A stretch of 64,000 bases of DNA from DATFRY01 sp963764695 (GTDB lineage Bacteria > Myxococcota_A > Polyangia > Haliangiales > Haliangiaceae): NCBI GenBank assembly GCA_963764695.1, contig CAVXTW010000001.1, positions 682,001-746,000 of the forward strand, written 5' to 3'. Shown here piece by piece: positions 34,384-42,582 of the stretch (positions within the stretch are counted from its first letter, which is position 1; each line of letters starts with the position of its first letter). Under the pieces are notes generated by a model. The model was not told the origin of the DNA, made no database searches, and saw only the letters and a program-made list of their open reading frames with translations. A program made the position numbers and the translations under genes.

Positions 34384-35952
34384 ATGACTCGCCACCCGTC
34401 ATCCGGCGACACCGGACGCATCCTGGGCATCGACCTTGGCACCGACAGGTCTGCCGTCGCGGTCATCGGGCCCGAGGGCGAGCCGGTCCTGGTGCCGGGC
34501 GGTTCGATGCCGTCGCTGGCGGCCGTGGTCGACGGTCCGGGCGGAGAGCCGGACATCCTCGCGGGTGCGGCGGCGGTGCGGGCCGCAGCCGGACCGGGCG
34601 ATCGGCTGCGCGGGTTCAAGCAGCTCATGGGGCGGCGCCTCGACGATCCGGAGCTGCAGCGTCTGGCCGGGACGCTGCCGTACCCGATCGTGGCCGCGCC
34701 CAACGGCGACGCCTGGGTGCAGGCGCGCGGGCTGGCGCTGTCGCCGCCGGAGCTGACCGCGCGGGTGCTGCGCGAGCTGCGCGCCGCGGCCGAGGCGCAC
34801 CTCGGCGAGCAGGTGACCGAGGCGGTCATCACGGTGCCGGCCCGGTTCGACAACGAGCAGCGGCGCGCGACCCGCGACGCGGCCGAGATCGCCGGGCTCG
34901 AGGTGCGCCGGCTGCTCAACGAGCCGACCGCCGCGGTCCTGGGATCCGGCGCTCACCGCGGACCGGACCGGCGCCTCGCGGTGTGCGACCTCGGCGCGGG
35001 CAGCTTCGACGTCTCGATCGTCAATGTCGAGCAGGGTGTCATCGAGGTCATCTCGACCTCGGGCGACCAGTTCCTGGGCGGCGACGACGTGGACCGGGTC
35101 ATCCTCGACAACCTGCTCGACGAGATCCGCGAGCAGCACCGCCTCGATGTCACCGCCGATCCGCGCTCGCTGCAGCGCCTGCTGGACGGCTGCCGCATGG
35201 CCAAGCACCAGCTGACCCAGTCGTCTCGCGCCGACGTCTTCGCCCTGCTGGCCGCCAACGGCGGACGGCTCGACTACCGGCGCACCGTGCGGCGCGATGA
35301 GCTCGAGCACTGGACCGAGTCGCTGCTCGACCTGCTCGAGCCGCCATGCCTCGAGAGCGCCGCGCGCTGCGGCCTTCGCCCGGGTGAGGTGGACGCGGTG
35401 CTGCTGGTCGGCGGCGCCACCCGCATGCCGGCGGTGCAGCGCAAGCTGTCCGGCATCTTCGGCCGTCCGGCCGCCGCCGCCCGCGACGAGGTCGTGGCCC
35501 TGGGCGCCGCCGCCCTCGGCGCCGTGCTGGAAGGCGCCTCCGAGGGGCTCGCCGTGCTGGACGTGACCTCGCGCGCGATCGGCCTGCACATGGGCGACGG
35601 CAAGTACCAGCAGGTCATCCCGCGCAACACGACCGTGCCGACCCGCGAGCACAAGATCGTGGCCACCACCAAGGCCAGCCAGCGCGAGCTGGAGCTCGAC
35701 GTCTACGAGGGGGAGTCGCCGGTCATCGGGGACAACCGCCTGCTCGGCCGCTTCGTCTGCTCCGGCCTGCCCGAGGCCCCGGCCGGCCAGGTCATGATCG
35801 CCCTCGACTTCACCGTCGACGTGGACGGGACCCTGCTGCTGTCGGCCTCCGACATGGGCAGCGACACGCGGCCCGAGCTGCACCTGCGCGCCTCGGCCGG
35901 CCTCACCCGCGCCCACGTCAGCCGCCTGCGCGCCAGCCTCGCCGCCCGCTGA
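34384..35952 (+). CDS. Divergent, lidless Hsp70 paralog
   Basis: The 522-residue protein is an Hsp70-fold ATPase with diverged motifs: the phosphate-1 loop reads LGIDLGTDRSAVAV, the second loop VCDLGAGSFDVSIV in place of the usual GGGTFDVT, and the adenosine loop LLVGGATRMPAVQ. LNEPTAAVLGSG is retained. The substrate-binding beta region (TTKASQRELELDVYEGE, ALDFTVDVDGTLLLSASD) ends the protein with no lid domain. It is less DnaK-like than its partner at 30.8 kb and may have lost or altered ATP cycling. I start at ATG 34384, seven bases after the PilZ-J-TPR gene. It is the last gene of the cluster and is followed by a hairpin. Confidence 0.86.
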   Translation: MTRHPSSGDTGRILGIDLGTDRSAVAVIGPEGEPVLVPGGSMPSLAAVVDGPGGEPDILAGAAAVRAAAGPGDRLRGFKQLMGRRLDDPELQRLAGTLPYPIVAAPNGDAWVQARGLALSPPELTARVLRELRAAAEAHLGEQVTEAVITVPARFDNEQRRATRDAAEIAGLEVRRLLNEPTAAVLGSGAHRGPDRRLAVCDLGAGSFDVSIVNVEQGVIEVISTSGDQFLGGDDVDRVILDNLLDEIREQHRLDVTADPRSLQRLLDGCRMAKHQLTQSSRADVFALLAANGGRLDYRRTVRRDELEHWTESLLDLLEPPCLESAARCGLRPGEVDAVLLVGGATRMPAVQRKLSGIFGRPAAAARDEVVALGAAALGAVLEGASEGLAVLDVTSRAIGLHMGDGKYQQVIPRNTTVPTREHKIVATTKASQRELELDVYEGESPVIGDNRLLGRFVCSGLPEAPAGQVMIALDFTVDVDGTLLLSASDMGSDTRPELHLRASAGLTRAHVSRLRASLAAR

Positions 35953-35965
35953 GCGCCGAAAAGCA

Positions 35966-35998
35966 ACGAGCCCAGCAGCCTGAGGCCGCTGGGCTCGT
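35966..35998. terminator. Hairpin terminator between convergent genes
   Basis: ACGAGCCCAGC at 35966-35976 is the perfect reverse complement of GCTGGGCTCGT at 35988-35998, separated by an 11-base loop. It lies 14 bases after the Hsp70 stop and 20 bases before the stop of the convergent M36 peptidase gene. There is no T-run, but the position and symmetry fit a bidirectional terminator. Confidence 0.75.
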
Positions 35999-36018
35999 GA
36001 GTTACCAGCCGCGTGGAG

Positions 36019-39000
36019 CTACCGGCGCCGGCGCCTCATGACGAGCAGGCCGAGGCCGAAGAGCACCGCGAACGGCAGGCTGGTCTGGCGAGAGCCCGCC
36101 GCGCAACCGCCGTCGTCGTGGCTCTCGTCCGGCCCGTTGTCCTCGATCCCCTGATCGTCGCCGCTGCTGCCGTCGTCAGTCTCGCCGCCGCCATTGCCGT
36201 TCCCGCCACCGCTGGCCGGGATCTTGCGGACGGTGATCTTGACGCTGTCGGTTGACGAACCGGTCGCGTCGCTCACCTGCACCTGGAAGGTGAGCGCCTC
36301 GTTGTGCGTGAGCTCCGGGGACCGGAACGCCGCGAACGCCGTGTTGGCGTTGAGCAGCGCCACCGGCGGGCCCGACGTCTGGGTCCACAGGAACGTCAGC
36401 GCATCGCCGTTGGCATCCGTGCTGCCGGACGCGTCGAGGATGACGTCGCGCGCACCGCGCACGAGCGCATCCGGTCCCGCGTTCGCCACCGGCGGCTCCT
36501 GGCACATGCCAGCGTGCGGCACCACCGTGGTGAACGGCGTGTTGTCGATCCCGGTGAACGCGATGTTGTCGATCGTCCAGCCCGGCGCGCCAACCGCGGC
36601 GTCCGTGCCGATGCGGAAGCGGATCAACACGGCCTGGCCGGCGAGCGCCGTGCCCAGGTTGAGCGTCACGTTGTCGAAGCCCGGGAACGACGCGTTGGCG
36701 GCCGCGAAGGCATTGCGTCCGCCCAGCGGGTTGCCCGACGTGTCGGTGATGACTCCCGTGTAGCCCGGATCGACAAGCGTGCTGATGTCCGCCCAGCTCG
36801 CCCCCTCGTCGGTGCTGAATTCGACGACGCCACCGTCCCACAGGATGGTGTCGGCCTCGAAGCTGTGGCTGTGCGCGAACGACATCGTGAAGTCGCCGGT
36901 CGCGCTTACTTGAAGGGACGGAGTGGTCAGCTGGGTGTCGGTGACGGTGCCGCTGTCGGCGCCGTGCCAGGCGTGGTTGGTCGGATCGAGCTGGTCACGC
37001 GACCAGATCGTGTCGGCGCCGGTCCCCGTCTTGCTCCACGGCGGGTTGAGGGCCTCGACGTCCTCGGTGGCCGACGACGCGGCGATCTCGTCCGCGTTGA
37101 TGCGGTAGCTCTGCGACTGCGCTACCGAGGCGACGCACGCGGTCGCGTTGTCGACCGTCACGGTGAGGTCGAGGGTCCCGATGCCGGTGACCGAGCTGTC
37201 GAGCCCGATGCTGATGGCCACGCTCTGGGTCCCGAACGCGCCCACGTCCGGCAGGGCCGCGCTCGGCCCATCCGGGAACACGACCCCCGTCGTCGGCGAG
37301 CTGAGCGTCACGGTCGAGCCGGCCAGCGGCGCCGGCGAGGTGTTGGACACCTCGACCGTCACTTGCCCGGTCTCGCCGGCGTCCAGCGTACCGTCGAGGT
37401 CACAGGTGTCGACGCTGTCGTCGAGAACGACCGACGTCAGCGAGATGGCCGGCTGGACCTCGAAGCTCTCGGTCACCGGCGCCAGATCGCCCGCCACGTC
37501 GCGCGGCGGCGAGACCGCACAGCTGCCAGCGCCGCGCCGGGCGAACGCCGCCGCGATCGGCGCCACGTCGTCCGGGTTGAGCATCTGCGCCGCGGCCAGG
37601 ATGCCGTCACGCGTCTCTGTGATGGTGGCGTTGATCGGCGTCAGCTGCAGGCCGAGCACCAGGTAGTCCGAATACGCCCGGCGAACCTCGGCGAACGTGC
37701 GCAGGTTCGGGTTCTTCTGCAGCTCGACATAGGCCTCGAACAGCATGGAGGCCCACACCTCGCCCGCGTTGTGCACCTCGGAGTTGGGACCGCCGCCGCC
37801 GATCGGCACCGGGGGCAGCGTCGCCGCGTTCTGGATGTGGCCGAAGGTCAGCGCGTTGCGCGTGAAGTCCACCGAGTAGGGGAAGCGCCGGATGCCGAAG
37901 TAGCTGACGTTGGGACCGAAGTTGCGGTCCGCGTAGTACGCCGCGGCGTAGGTCCCGTCCAGGTCGTCGCCCTCGCGCAGGCTGGTGTGGAGCGCGACGA
38001 AGTCGCCCCAGCCCTCGCTCATGGCGCCGCACTGCAAGCTGCCGCAGTTCTGCAGCCGGTGGTGGAAGTAGTGGCCCCACTCGTGGGCGACGATCATGTT
38101 GTCGAGCGATCCATCGCGTCCCGGGGGAAGCACGGCCGACAGGAAGGTCGCCGTGACCACCCCCTGGCCGAGCAGGGTCCTGAGGTTCTGGCCGTCCTCG
38201 AACGTGACGCTGAGCGACGGGATGGTGACCACCGTGGGCGGAGCCGTCTGGCCCATGCTCGGCGGCGGCGCCAGCGGCGTGTTGTTGGCCAGGACCATGC
38301 CGATACCGCCGGCCTGCTCGATGGCCAGCGCCTTGAGCGCGAAGCTGCACGTTCCGCGATCGACCAGGACGATGCGGCCGGCCACGTCGTTCGTGATCGG
38401 CGAGCACGCGTCGTTGTTCGGCGGCACTCCGTCGTCGCCGAGCACCATGTCGCCCGTGATGCTGAACTGGGCCGGGCCGAACGCGGCCGGTCCGGTCGCG
38501 AGATCCAGCGCGCCCGGCTCGATGGTCAGCTCGCGGATCGACGGCGCCGTCCACAGGAACATCTGCATGCGCGGCTGCAGGCCGTCAGACGGTGTGGACA
38601 TGTTGGCGTTGTTGAGGCCGCCGAAGTCCTGGGCCTCGGCCTTGAGGGCGTCGCGATCTTCGCCGCCGCGGCCGAAGTTGTTGTCCTGCGCGTTGCCGGC
38701 CGCCTCGGTGAAGCCCGAGTCGTACCAGTAGTCGTGCAGCCAGTTGACCACGTAGAACAGGTTGGTGGTCGCCGCCTGGGTCTGGCGCGCGGTCGACAGC
38801 GGCTCCTGATCGGTCAGGTAGACGCGGTTGAAGACGCCGGGCGCGGTGGTGGTGGCGCGACGGTCCTGGTTCGAGTAGCCGTCCGGTGCGACCAGGTCGG
38901 CGTAGGCGTCGACGTTGTTGCCCAGGGTCTGGACCGCGTTGGCCGGAAGCCAGGGGTCGATCGCCCCCGCCGGCTCGGACTTGACGGTCTCGATCGCGAC

Positions 39001-39981
39001 GAAGTTCGGCAGCACGAAACCCGGATCGGTCTCGTCCGGCTCTCCGGTCGGGTGCGGCGTCAGGTCGTCGGTCGGACCGTCGAACGGACGGCCCTCGGCG
39101 TCCGCGTCGGCGTAGACGCGGTAGGTGAAGGCCGCGTCGTGGGTCAGGTCGGCGTGGTCGAGCACGCGCCCGTTGTCGGCCGCCACGATGTAGCGGAACG
39201 CGTCGGAGTCGGTGCTCAGCCCGTCGCTGGAGTAGAACTCCATGAAGTAGGCCTTCACCAGCTTGCCGCCCTCGCGATAGAGGATCGGCCTGGCTCGCGC
39301 CGGCTCCGACAGCTTGATCTGCGAGGACGCCGGCATGTCGAGCCAGACGTGGGCCCCGCTGGCCGCCTTCGCCGACGAGGTCGACGCGTCCGGCACCGAG
39401 ATGCCGTACAGGTCTTCCAGCGCCCGCGACAGCGCCTGGCCCGCCGAGAGGTCGAAGCCACCGCCCGGCTTGGAGCCGGTCAGGTCGGAGGGCGTGCCGC
39501 TGAGCGCGATGAGCGACATGTCGGATCGCATGACGATCTTGACGTCGCCCTGGTAGACCTCGAGCCCGTCCACCTTCTGGCGCAGGCGCACGAGGTAGTC
39601 CCCGCCGCGCGTGCGCGTCGTCCCCGCCGCGTCGAGCGACGAGTTGCTGACGACCGCGTTCTTCTCCACGCCATACGCGGGCGCGAAGCGGACCAGGTGC
39701 TCCTGGGCCGCTGCTTCCGGCGTGCTGCCGGGCGACGCGTCGATGCGCCGCGTTGCCCAGATGAAGCGCGGCCGTCCCACCTCGTCCTTCGCGCTGACGA
39801 TGCCGCCGGCATCGATTGCGCGCTTCTCGTAAGCAGGTCGCGGCTGCGCCGATTCACCATCGGAACCGGAGCCATTGCCGGATGGATCATCCGGCAGGTC
39901 CGTGTCCGAGGGCGACGAGCAGGAGAGCCCGCCCGCAAGAAGGATCACTGCACCACCAAGCACCAACGGCCGGAGTCTCAT
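36019..39981 (-). CDS. M36 (fungalysin-type) metallopeptidase lipoprotein with MYXO-CTERM tail
   Basis: The 1,320-residue protein starts with a lipoprotein-like signal (PLVLGGAVILLAGGLSCSS) and a pro-region (DYLVRLRQKVDGLEVYQGDV). A PA-type insert (GRIVLVDRGTCSFALKALA) and the zinc site HEWGHYFHH with the further Glu in MSEGWGDFVALH (HExxH near residue 632) identify the M36 family. C-terminal Ig-like/adhesion domains (VTVEVSNTSPAPLAGSTVTL; LDASGSTDANGDALTFLWTQ) follow, then a MYXO-CTERM end: GGCAAGS, a membrane span and five Arg. I start at ATG 39981, which has AGGAGGT upstream; the frame extends 26 codons further without support. Exported broad-specificity protease, possibly for prey digestion. 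Confidence 0.9.
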   Translation of the reverse strand: MRLRPLVLGGAVILLAGGLSCSSPSDTDLPDDPSGNGSGSDGESAQPRPAYEKRAIDAGGIVSAKDEVGRPRFIWATRRIDASPGSTPEAAAQEHLVRFAPAYGVEKNAVVSNSSLDAAGTTRTRGGDYLVRLRQKVDGLEVYQGDVKIVMRSDMSLIALSGTPSDLTGSKPGGGFDLSAGQALSRALEDLYGISVPDASTSSAKAASGAHVWLDMPASSQIKLSEPARARPILYREGGKLVKAYFMEFYSSDGLSTDSDAFRYIVAADNGRVLDHADLTHDAAFTYRVYADADAEGRPFDGPTDDLTPHPTGEPDETDPGFVLPNFVAIETVKSEPAGAIDPWLPANAVQTLGNNVDAYADLVAPDGYSNQDRRATTTAPGVFNRVYLTDQEPLSTARQTQAATTNLFYVVNWLHDYWYDSGFTEAAGNAQDNNFGRGGEDRDALKAEAQDFGGLNNANMSTPSDGLQPRMQMFLWTAPSIRELTIEPGALDLATGPAAFGPAQFSITGDMVLGDDGVPPNNDACSPITNDVAGRIVLVDRGTCSFALKALAIEQAGGIGMVLANNTPLAPPPSMGQTAPPTVVTIPSLSVTFEDGQNLRTLLGQGVVTATFLSAVLPPGRDGSLDNMIVAHEWGHYFHHRLQNCGSLQCGAMSEGWGDFVALHTSLREGDDLDGTYAAAYYADRNFGPNVSYFGIRRFPYSVDFTRNALTFGHIQNAATLPPVPIGGGGPNSEVHNAGEVWASMLFEAYVELQKNPNLRTFAEVRRAYSDYLVLGLQLTPINATITETRDGILAAAQMLNPDDVAPIAAAFARRGAGSCAVSPPRDVAGDLAPVTESFEVQPAISLTSVVLDDSVDTCDLDGTLDAGETGQVTVEVSNTSPAPLAGSTVTLSSPTTGVVFPDGPSAALPDVGAFGTQSVAISIGLDSSVTGIGTLDLTVTVDNATACVASVAQSQSYRINADEIAASSATEDVEALNPPWSKTGTGADTIWSRDQLDPTNHAWHGADSGTVTDTQLTTPSLQVSATGDFTMSFAHSHSFEADTILWDGGVVEFSTDEGASWADISTLVDPGYTGVITDTSGNPLGGRNAFAAANASFPGFDNVTLNLGTALAGQAVLIRFRIGTDAAVGAPGWTIDNIAFTGIDNTPFTTVVPHAGMCQEPPVANAGPDALVRGARDVILDASGSTDANGDALTFLWTQTSGPPVALLNANTAFAAFRSPELTHNEALTFQVQVSDATGSSTDSVKITVRKIPASGGGNGNGGGETDDGSSGDDQGIEDNGPDESHDDGGCAAGSRQTSLPFAVLFGLGLLVMRRRRR

Positions 39982-40060
39982 CCCCGCACCTCCTCTTAGT
40001 GCTGCGCAATCTATCTCTGATGCGGTGTCGCGGGGAAGTGCCAATCGCTCGCCGGCCATA

Positions 40061-41620
40061 TCAAATCGGCGATAGCTCGACGGTCACGACGACCTGCGAT
40101 CCCCCGCCGGTCAGGAACACCGGGACCTCGCGTCGCCACCCGGTCTCGAATGGCACGGTGACTTGCTCGTCTCCGAGGAGCTCGTCGCCGAGGACCTCGT
40201 CGCGATCATGGAGCAGCGCATCAAAGCTGATCGAGCTGCCTGCCCGAGGCTCCACGTCCACGACGGCCTCGACCACGGTGCCGCCCTGCGGCCAGCTTTG
40301 CCCCTGAGCAATTTCGATCCGATCCTCGCGGCCGCGGTCGAAGATGGCGACGGGCTCGTCGGTACCGCCAGCCTGGACAATTCCGTACACCTCGAGCCCC
40401 TCTCCTTCGCCGAGCTCGCCGCCGACCGTCAAGACTTCGATCTTCTTCAGCTGGACGAGCACCTTCTGGCTGACCCGCTCGCATTCGATCGCCTCGTACT
40501 CGTCGGCAAAGGACATGCGGGCCGGCTCGTTGTCGGCCAGGTAGGCCAGCTTGTATGCGATGGGAGCGCCGGGCGACTCGCGGCTGTAGTCGCCTCCTCC
40601 CTGGATGAAGTCGATGAGGTCCTCGTAGCTGCCGAGGGAGCGCGCTGCCTCGCCGCCGGAACCGCCCAGGATATAAGCGGTGATCTTCGACCGCGAGACG
40701 ATGTCTCGATAGGTGACGGAGACGTCACCGCTGACGTCGGCCCCGCCCGCGTAGACGAACTCGAGCGCCGCGCCCAGCTCAGTGGCCGAATACGTGGACT
40801 CGAACGTGAAGAGGATGACCCGCCCGAAGGTGACGGAGGAGACGTAGAGCGGCGGGTTGCCCTGACCGACCGCGTCGCGCAGGTCGGCGGCACGGACCTC
40901 GGGCGCGAAGAAGTCGCTGGGCGCGCGCGGCTGGTCGATATCGACCGTGTAATAGGCCTGGACGTATTTGACGAGATAGCGGCTCTTTATCTCCTGGTCG
41001 GAGAAATCGAAGCTCGCGGCCAGCTGGCCCGGCAGCCCGGTCACCGAGACGCTGGCGCCGAGCGCCATGGAGAGCTGGTCCTCGGAGTGGACCGACTCGA
41101 TCTCGGAGTAGATGTCTGCCGGCGTGGACCCCGTGACATCCTGGGACAGGATCCCGGCCAGCGCCTCGCGGAAGGCCGACAGGGTGGGCGCCTCCATCAC
41201 CGCCGAGCGCGCGCCGTCGATGTTCTCGAGGGAGACCGAGATGGTGGCTGGAGCCCGCGGGCGCACGATCTGCGTGAACAGACCGCTGGCGATCGAGTCT
41301 CCGCGGATGATCGCGCCGGGCCACATCGCCTCGGAGTTGGCAGCGAAGGCGACCAGGTCCTCGTGGCGTTGCGTCTCGGTAACGGTCCGCGTGACGCACT
41401 GGTAGTCGCCCCGGCGGCTGGTCGGGCCCGCCTCCGACTCGGTCCGCGAGGGCGGGTCCGCCGGTAGCGCCGGGACGCTGCGCACCAGCTGGTCGATCTC
41501 CGATTCCTCGACGGGATCACCGGGATCAGGGGCCGGGTCGAGATCGTCATCGCCGCCGGATGAGCAGGCGGCCAGGGTGGCCAGGGTGAGGGTCAGGGCG
41601 AGGGCGGACGCGTTCTTCAT
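40061..41620 (-). CDS. Cholesterol-dependent-cytolysin-related pore-forming lipoprotein
   Basis: The 519-residue product has a lipoprotein signal (ASALALTLTLATLAAC). Its body matches thiol-activated cytolysins in order: AANSEAMWPGAIIRGDSIAS, PRAPATISVSLENIDG, YLVKYVQAYYTVDIDQPRAP, LYVSSVTFGRVILFTFES, YILGGSGGEAA, YEDLIDFIQGGGDYSRESPG, PIAYKLAYLADNEPARM. These are the domain 1-3 core that forms the pore. The Trp-rich undecapeptide and domain 4 that bind cholesterol are not visible; residues ~400-519 form a different beta-rich end. ATG 41620 gives a proper lipoprotein signal. A gene apart is an M36 peptidase. Role in predation is an inference. Confidence 0.85.
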   Translation of the reverse strand: MKNASALALTLTLATLAACSSGGDDDLDPAPDPGDPVEESEIDQLVRSVPALPADPPSRTESEAGPTSRRGDYQCVTRTVTETQRHEDLVAFAANSEAMWPGAIIRGDSIASGLFTQIVRPRAPATISVSLENIDGARSAVMEAPTLSAFREALAGILSQDVTGSTPADIYSEIESVHSEDQLSMALGASVSVTGLPGQLAASFDFSDQEIKSRYLVKYVQAYYTVDIDQPRAPSDFFAPEVRAADLRDAVGQGNPPLYVSSVTFGRVILFTFESTYSATELGAALEFVYAGGADVSGDVSVTYRDIVSRSKITAYILGGSGGEAARSLGSYEDLIDFIQGGGDYSRESPGAPIAYKLAYLADNEPARMSFADEYEAIECERVSQKVLVQLKKIEVLTVGGELGEGEGLEVYGIVQAGGTDEPVAIFDRGREDRIEIAQGQSWPQGGTVVEAVVDVEPRAGSSISFDALLHDRDEVLGDELLGDEQVTVPFETGWRREVPVFLTGGGSQVVVTVELSPI

Positions 41621-41690
41621 CGGAGGACCTCGAGTCGCAAAGTGGCGCGAGCGGGGACCCTCATAGCGCAGCCGCCGGGATCGGATCAAT

Positions 41691-41712
41691 AAAAAACAAA
41701 CGAGTGTTTTTT
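41691..41712. promoter_or_regulatory. AT-rich inverted repeat upstream of the cytolysin gene
   Basis: AAAAAACA (41691-41698) and TGTTTTTT (41705-41712) form a perfect 8-base inverted repeat around AACGAG. In a very GC-rich sequence this stands out sharply. It lies 71 bases before the cytolysin start and 55 bases past the methyltransferase stop. An operator or promoter element of the cytolysin is the best reading; a weak TTGATC...TATGAG pair follows on the minus strand. A terminator for the methyltransferase gene is less likely because the stem is A/T only. Confidence 0.55.
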
Positions 41713-41766
41713 AATGAGTGATCTCCGCGGCGGGAGCGGCGCGTCCGGCCCGCTCACATCCATAGA

Positions 41767-42528
41767 TCAGTCGCGGACGGCGAGCAGGCCGACCCGACCG
41801 CCCATGCGCGGGGCGGTGACGTCGAACGACTCCGGCGAGCAGCCCTTGTGCGCCGACACGAAGCGCAGCCCGGCCCGCTCGATCAACCGCACCAGCTCGG
41901 TGATGCTGTAGCAGCGGAGCGACGCCGGCTTGGCGCCACTTCCGGACGGGCCGGCCCAGTACCAGCAGGTCTCGATCCGCCCCGACACCGGATCCCACAC
42001 CGGCTGCTCGATCATGAGCGTGCCGTCCGGCAGCCGCGACGGCGCCGGTCCGCCCAGCACCAGGCCGGCCACCGCGGCGTCGCGGTGCATGCTCTCGACG
42101 AAGACGCGCCCGCCCGGCCGCACCGCGCGCCGCAGCGTGGTCAGGATGGCGACGTCGTCGTCTTCGGTGCCGTAGCCGAGGGACGTGAAGATGTTGATGG
42201 CCGCGTCGAAGCCGGTCTCGGCCAGCGGCTGGCGCAGATCCGCGCGCAGGTAGCGCAGGCGCTCCTGGCCCAGCGCACCGCGCCCGCGCTCGGCCTCGGC
42301 GATGAGGTCGGCCGACTGATCGACGCCGACAACGATCGCGCCGCGCTCGGCCAGCGGCGCCGCGATCCGCCCGTAGCCGCACGGCGCGTCGAGCAGGCTC
42401 GCGCCCGCGGTCAGCCCGAGCACCTGCCACAGCCCCTCGACCTGGAGCGCCGTCCCCGCGGCCACCTTGGACGCGCCCCACAGCCTGAGGTAGGCCTCGT
42501 CGAAGAAGCCGCGCCACCATTCCTCCAT
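41767..42528 (-). CDS. Class I SAM-dependent methyltransferase
   Basis: The 253-residue protein has the Rossmann methyltransferase motifs: SLLDAPCGYGRIAAPLAERG for SAM binding, VVGVDQSADLIAEAERG, INIFTSLGYGTEDDDVAIL and RAVRPGGRVFVESMHRD. The substrate is unknown; the layout is that of small-molecule methyltransferases. It starts at ATG 42528 with a Trp-rich N-terminus (MEEWWRGFFDEAYLRLWG). It stands between the cytolysin gene and a hypothetical gene on the same strand, without overlap. Confidence 0.85.
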   Translation of the reverse strand: MEEWWRGFFDEAYLRLWGASKVAAGTALQVEGLWQVLGLTAGASLLDAPCGYGRIAAPLAERGAIVVGVDQSADLIAEAERGRGALGQERLRYLRADLRQPLAETGFDAAINIFTSLGYGTEDDDVAILTTLRRAVRPGGRVFVESMHRDAAVAGLVLGGPAPSRLPDGTLMIEQPVWDPVSGRIETCWYWAGPSGSGAKPASLRCYSITELVRLIERAGLRFVSAHKGCSPESFDVTAPRMGGRVGLLAVRD

Positions 42529-42582
42529 GGCGGGACTATACGACGGCGCGGCGATCAGCCGCGAATACAGCCAGGCGGACGA

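Noticed and set aside
36304..39999. A 1,231-codon open frame on the plus strand opposite the M36 peptidase
   Set aside because: It mirrors the peptidase gene and has no signal peptide, motif or ribosome binding site; long antisense frames are expected at this GC content.
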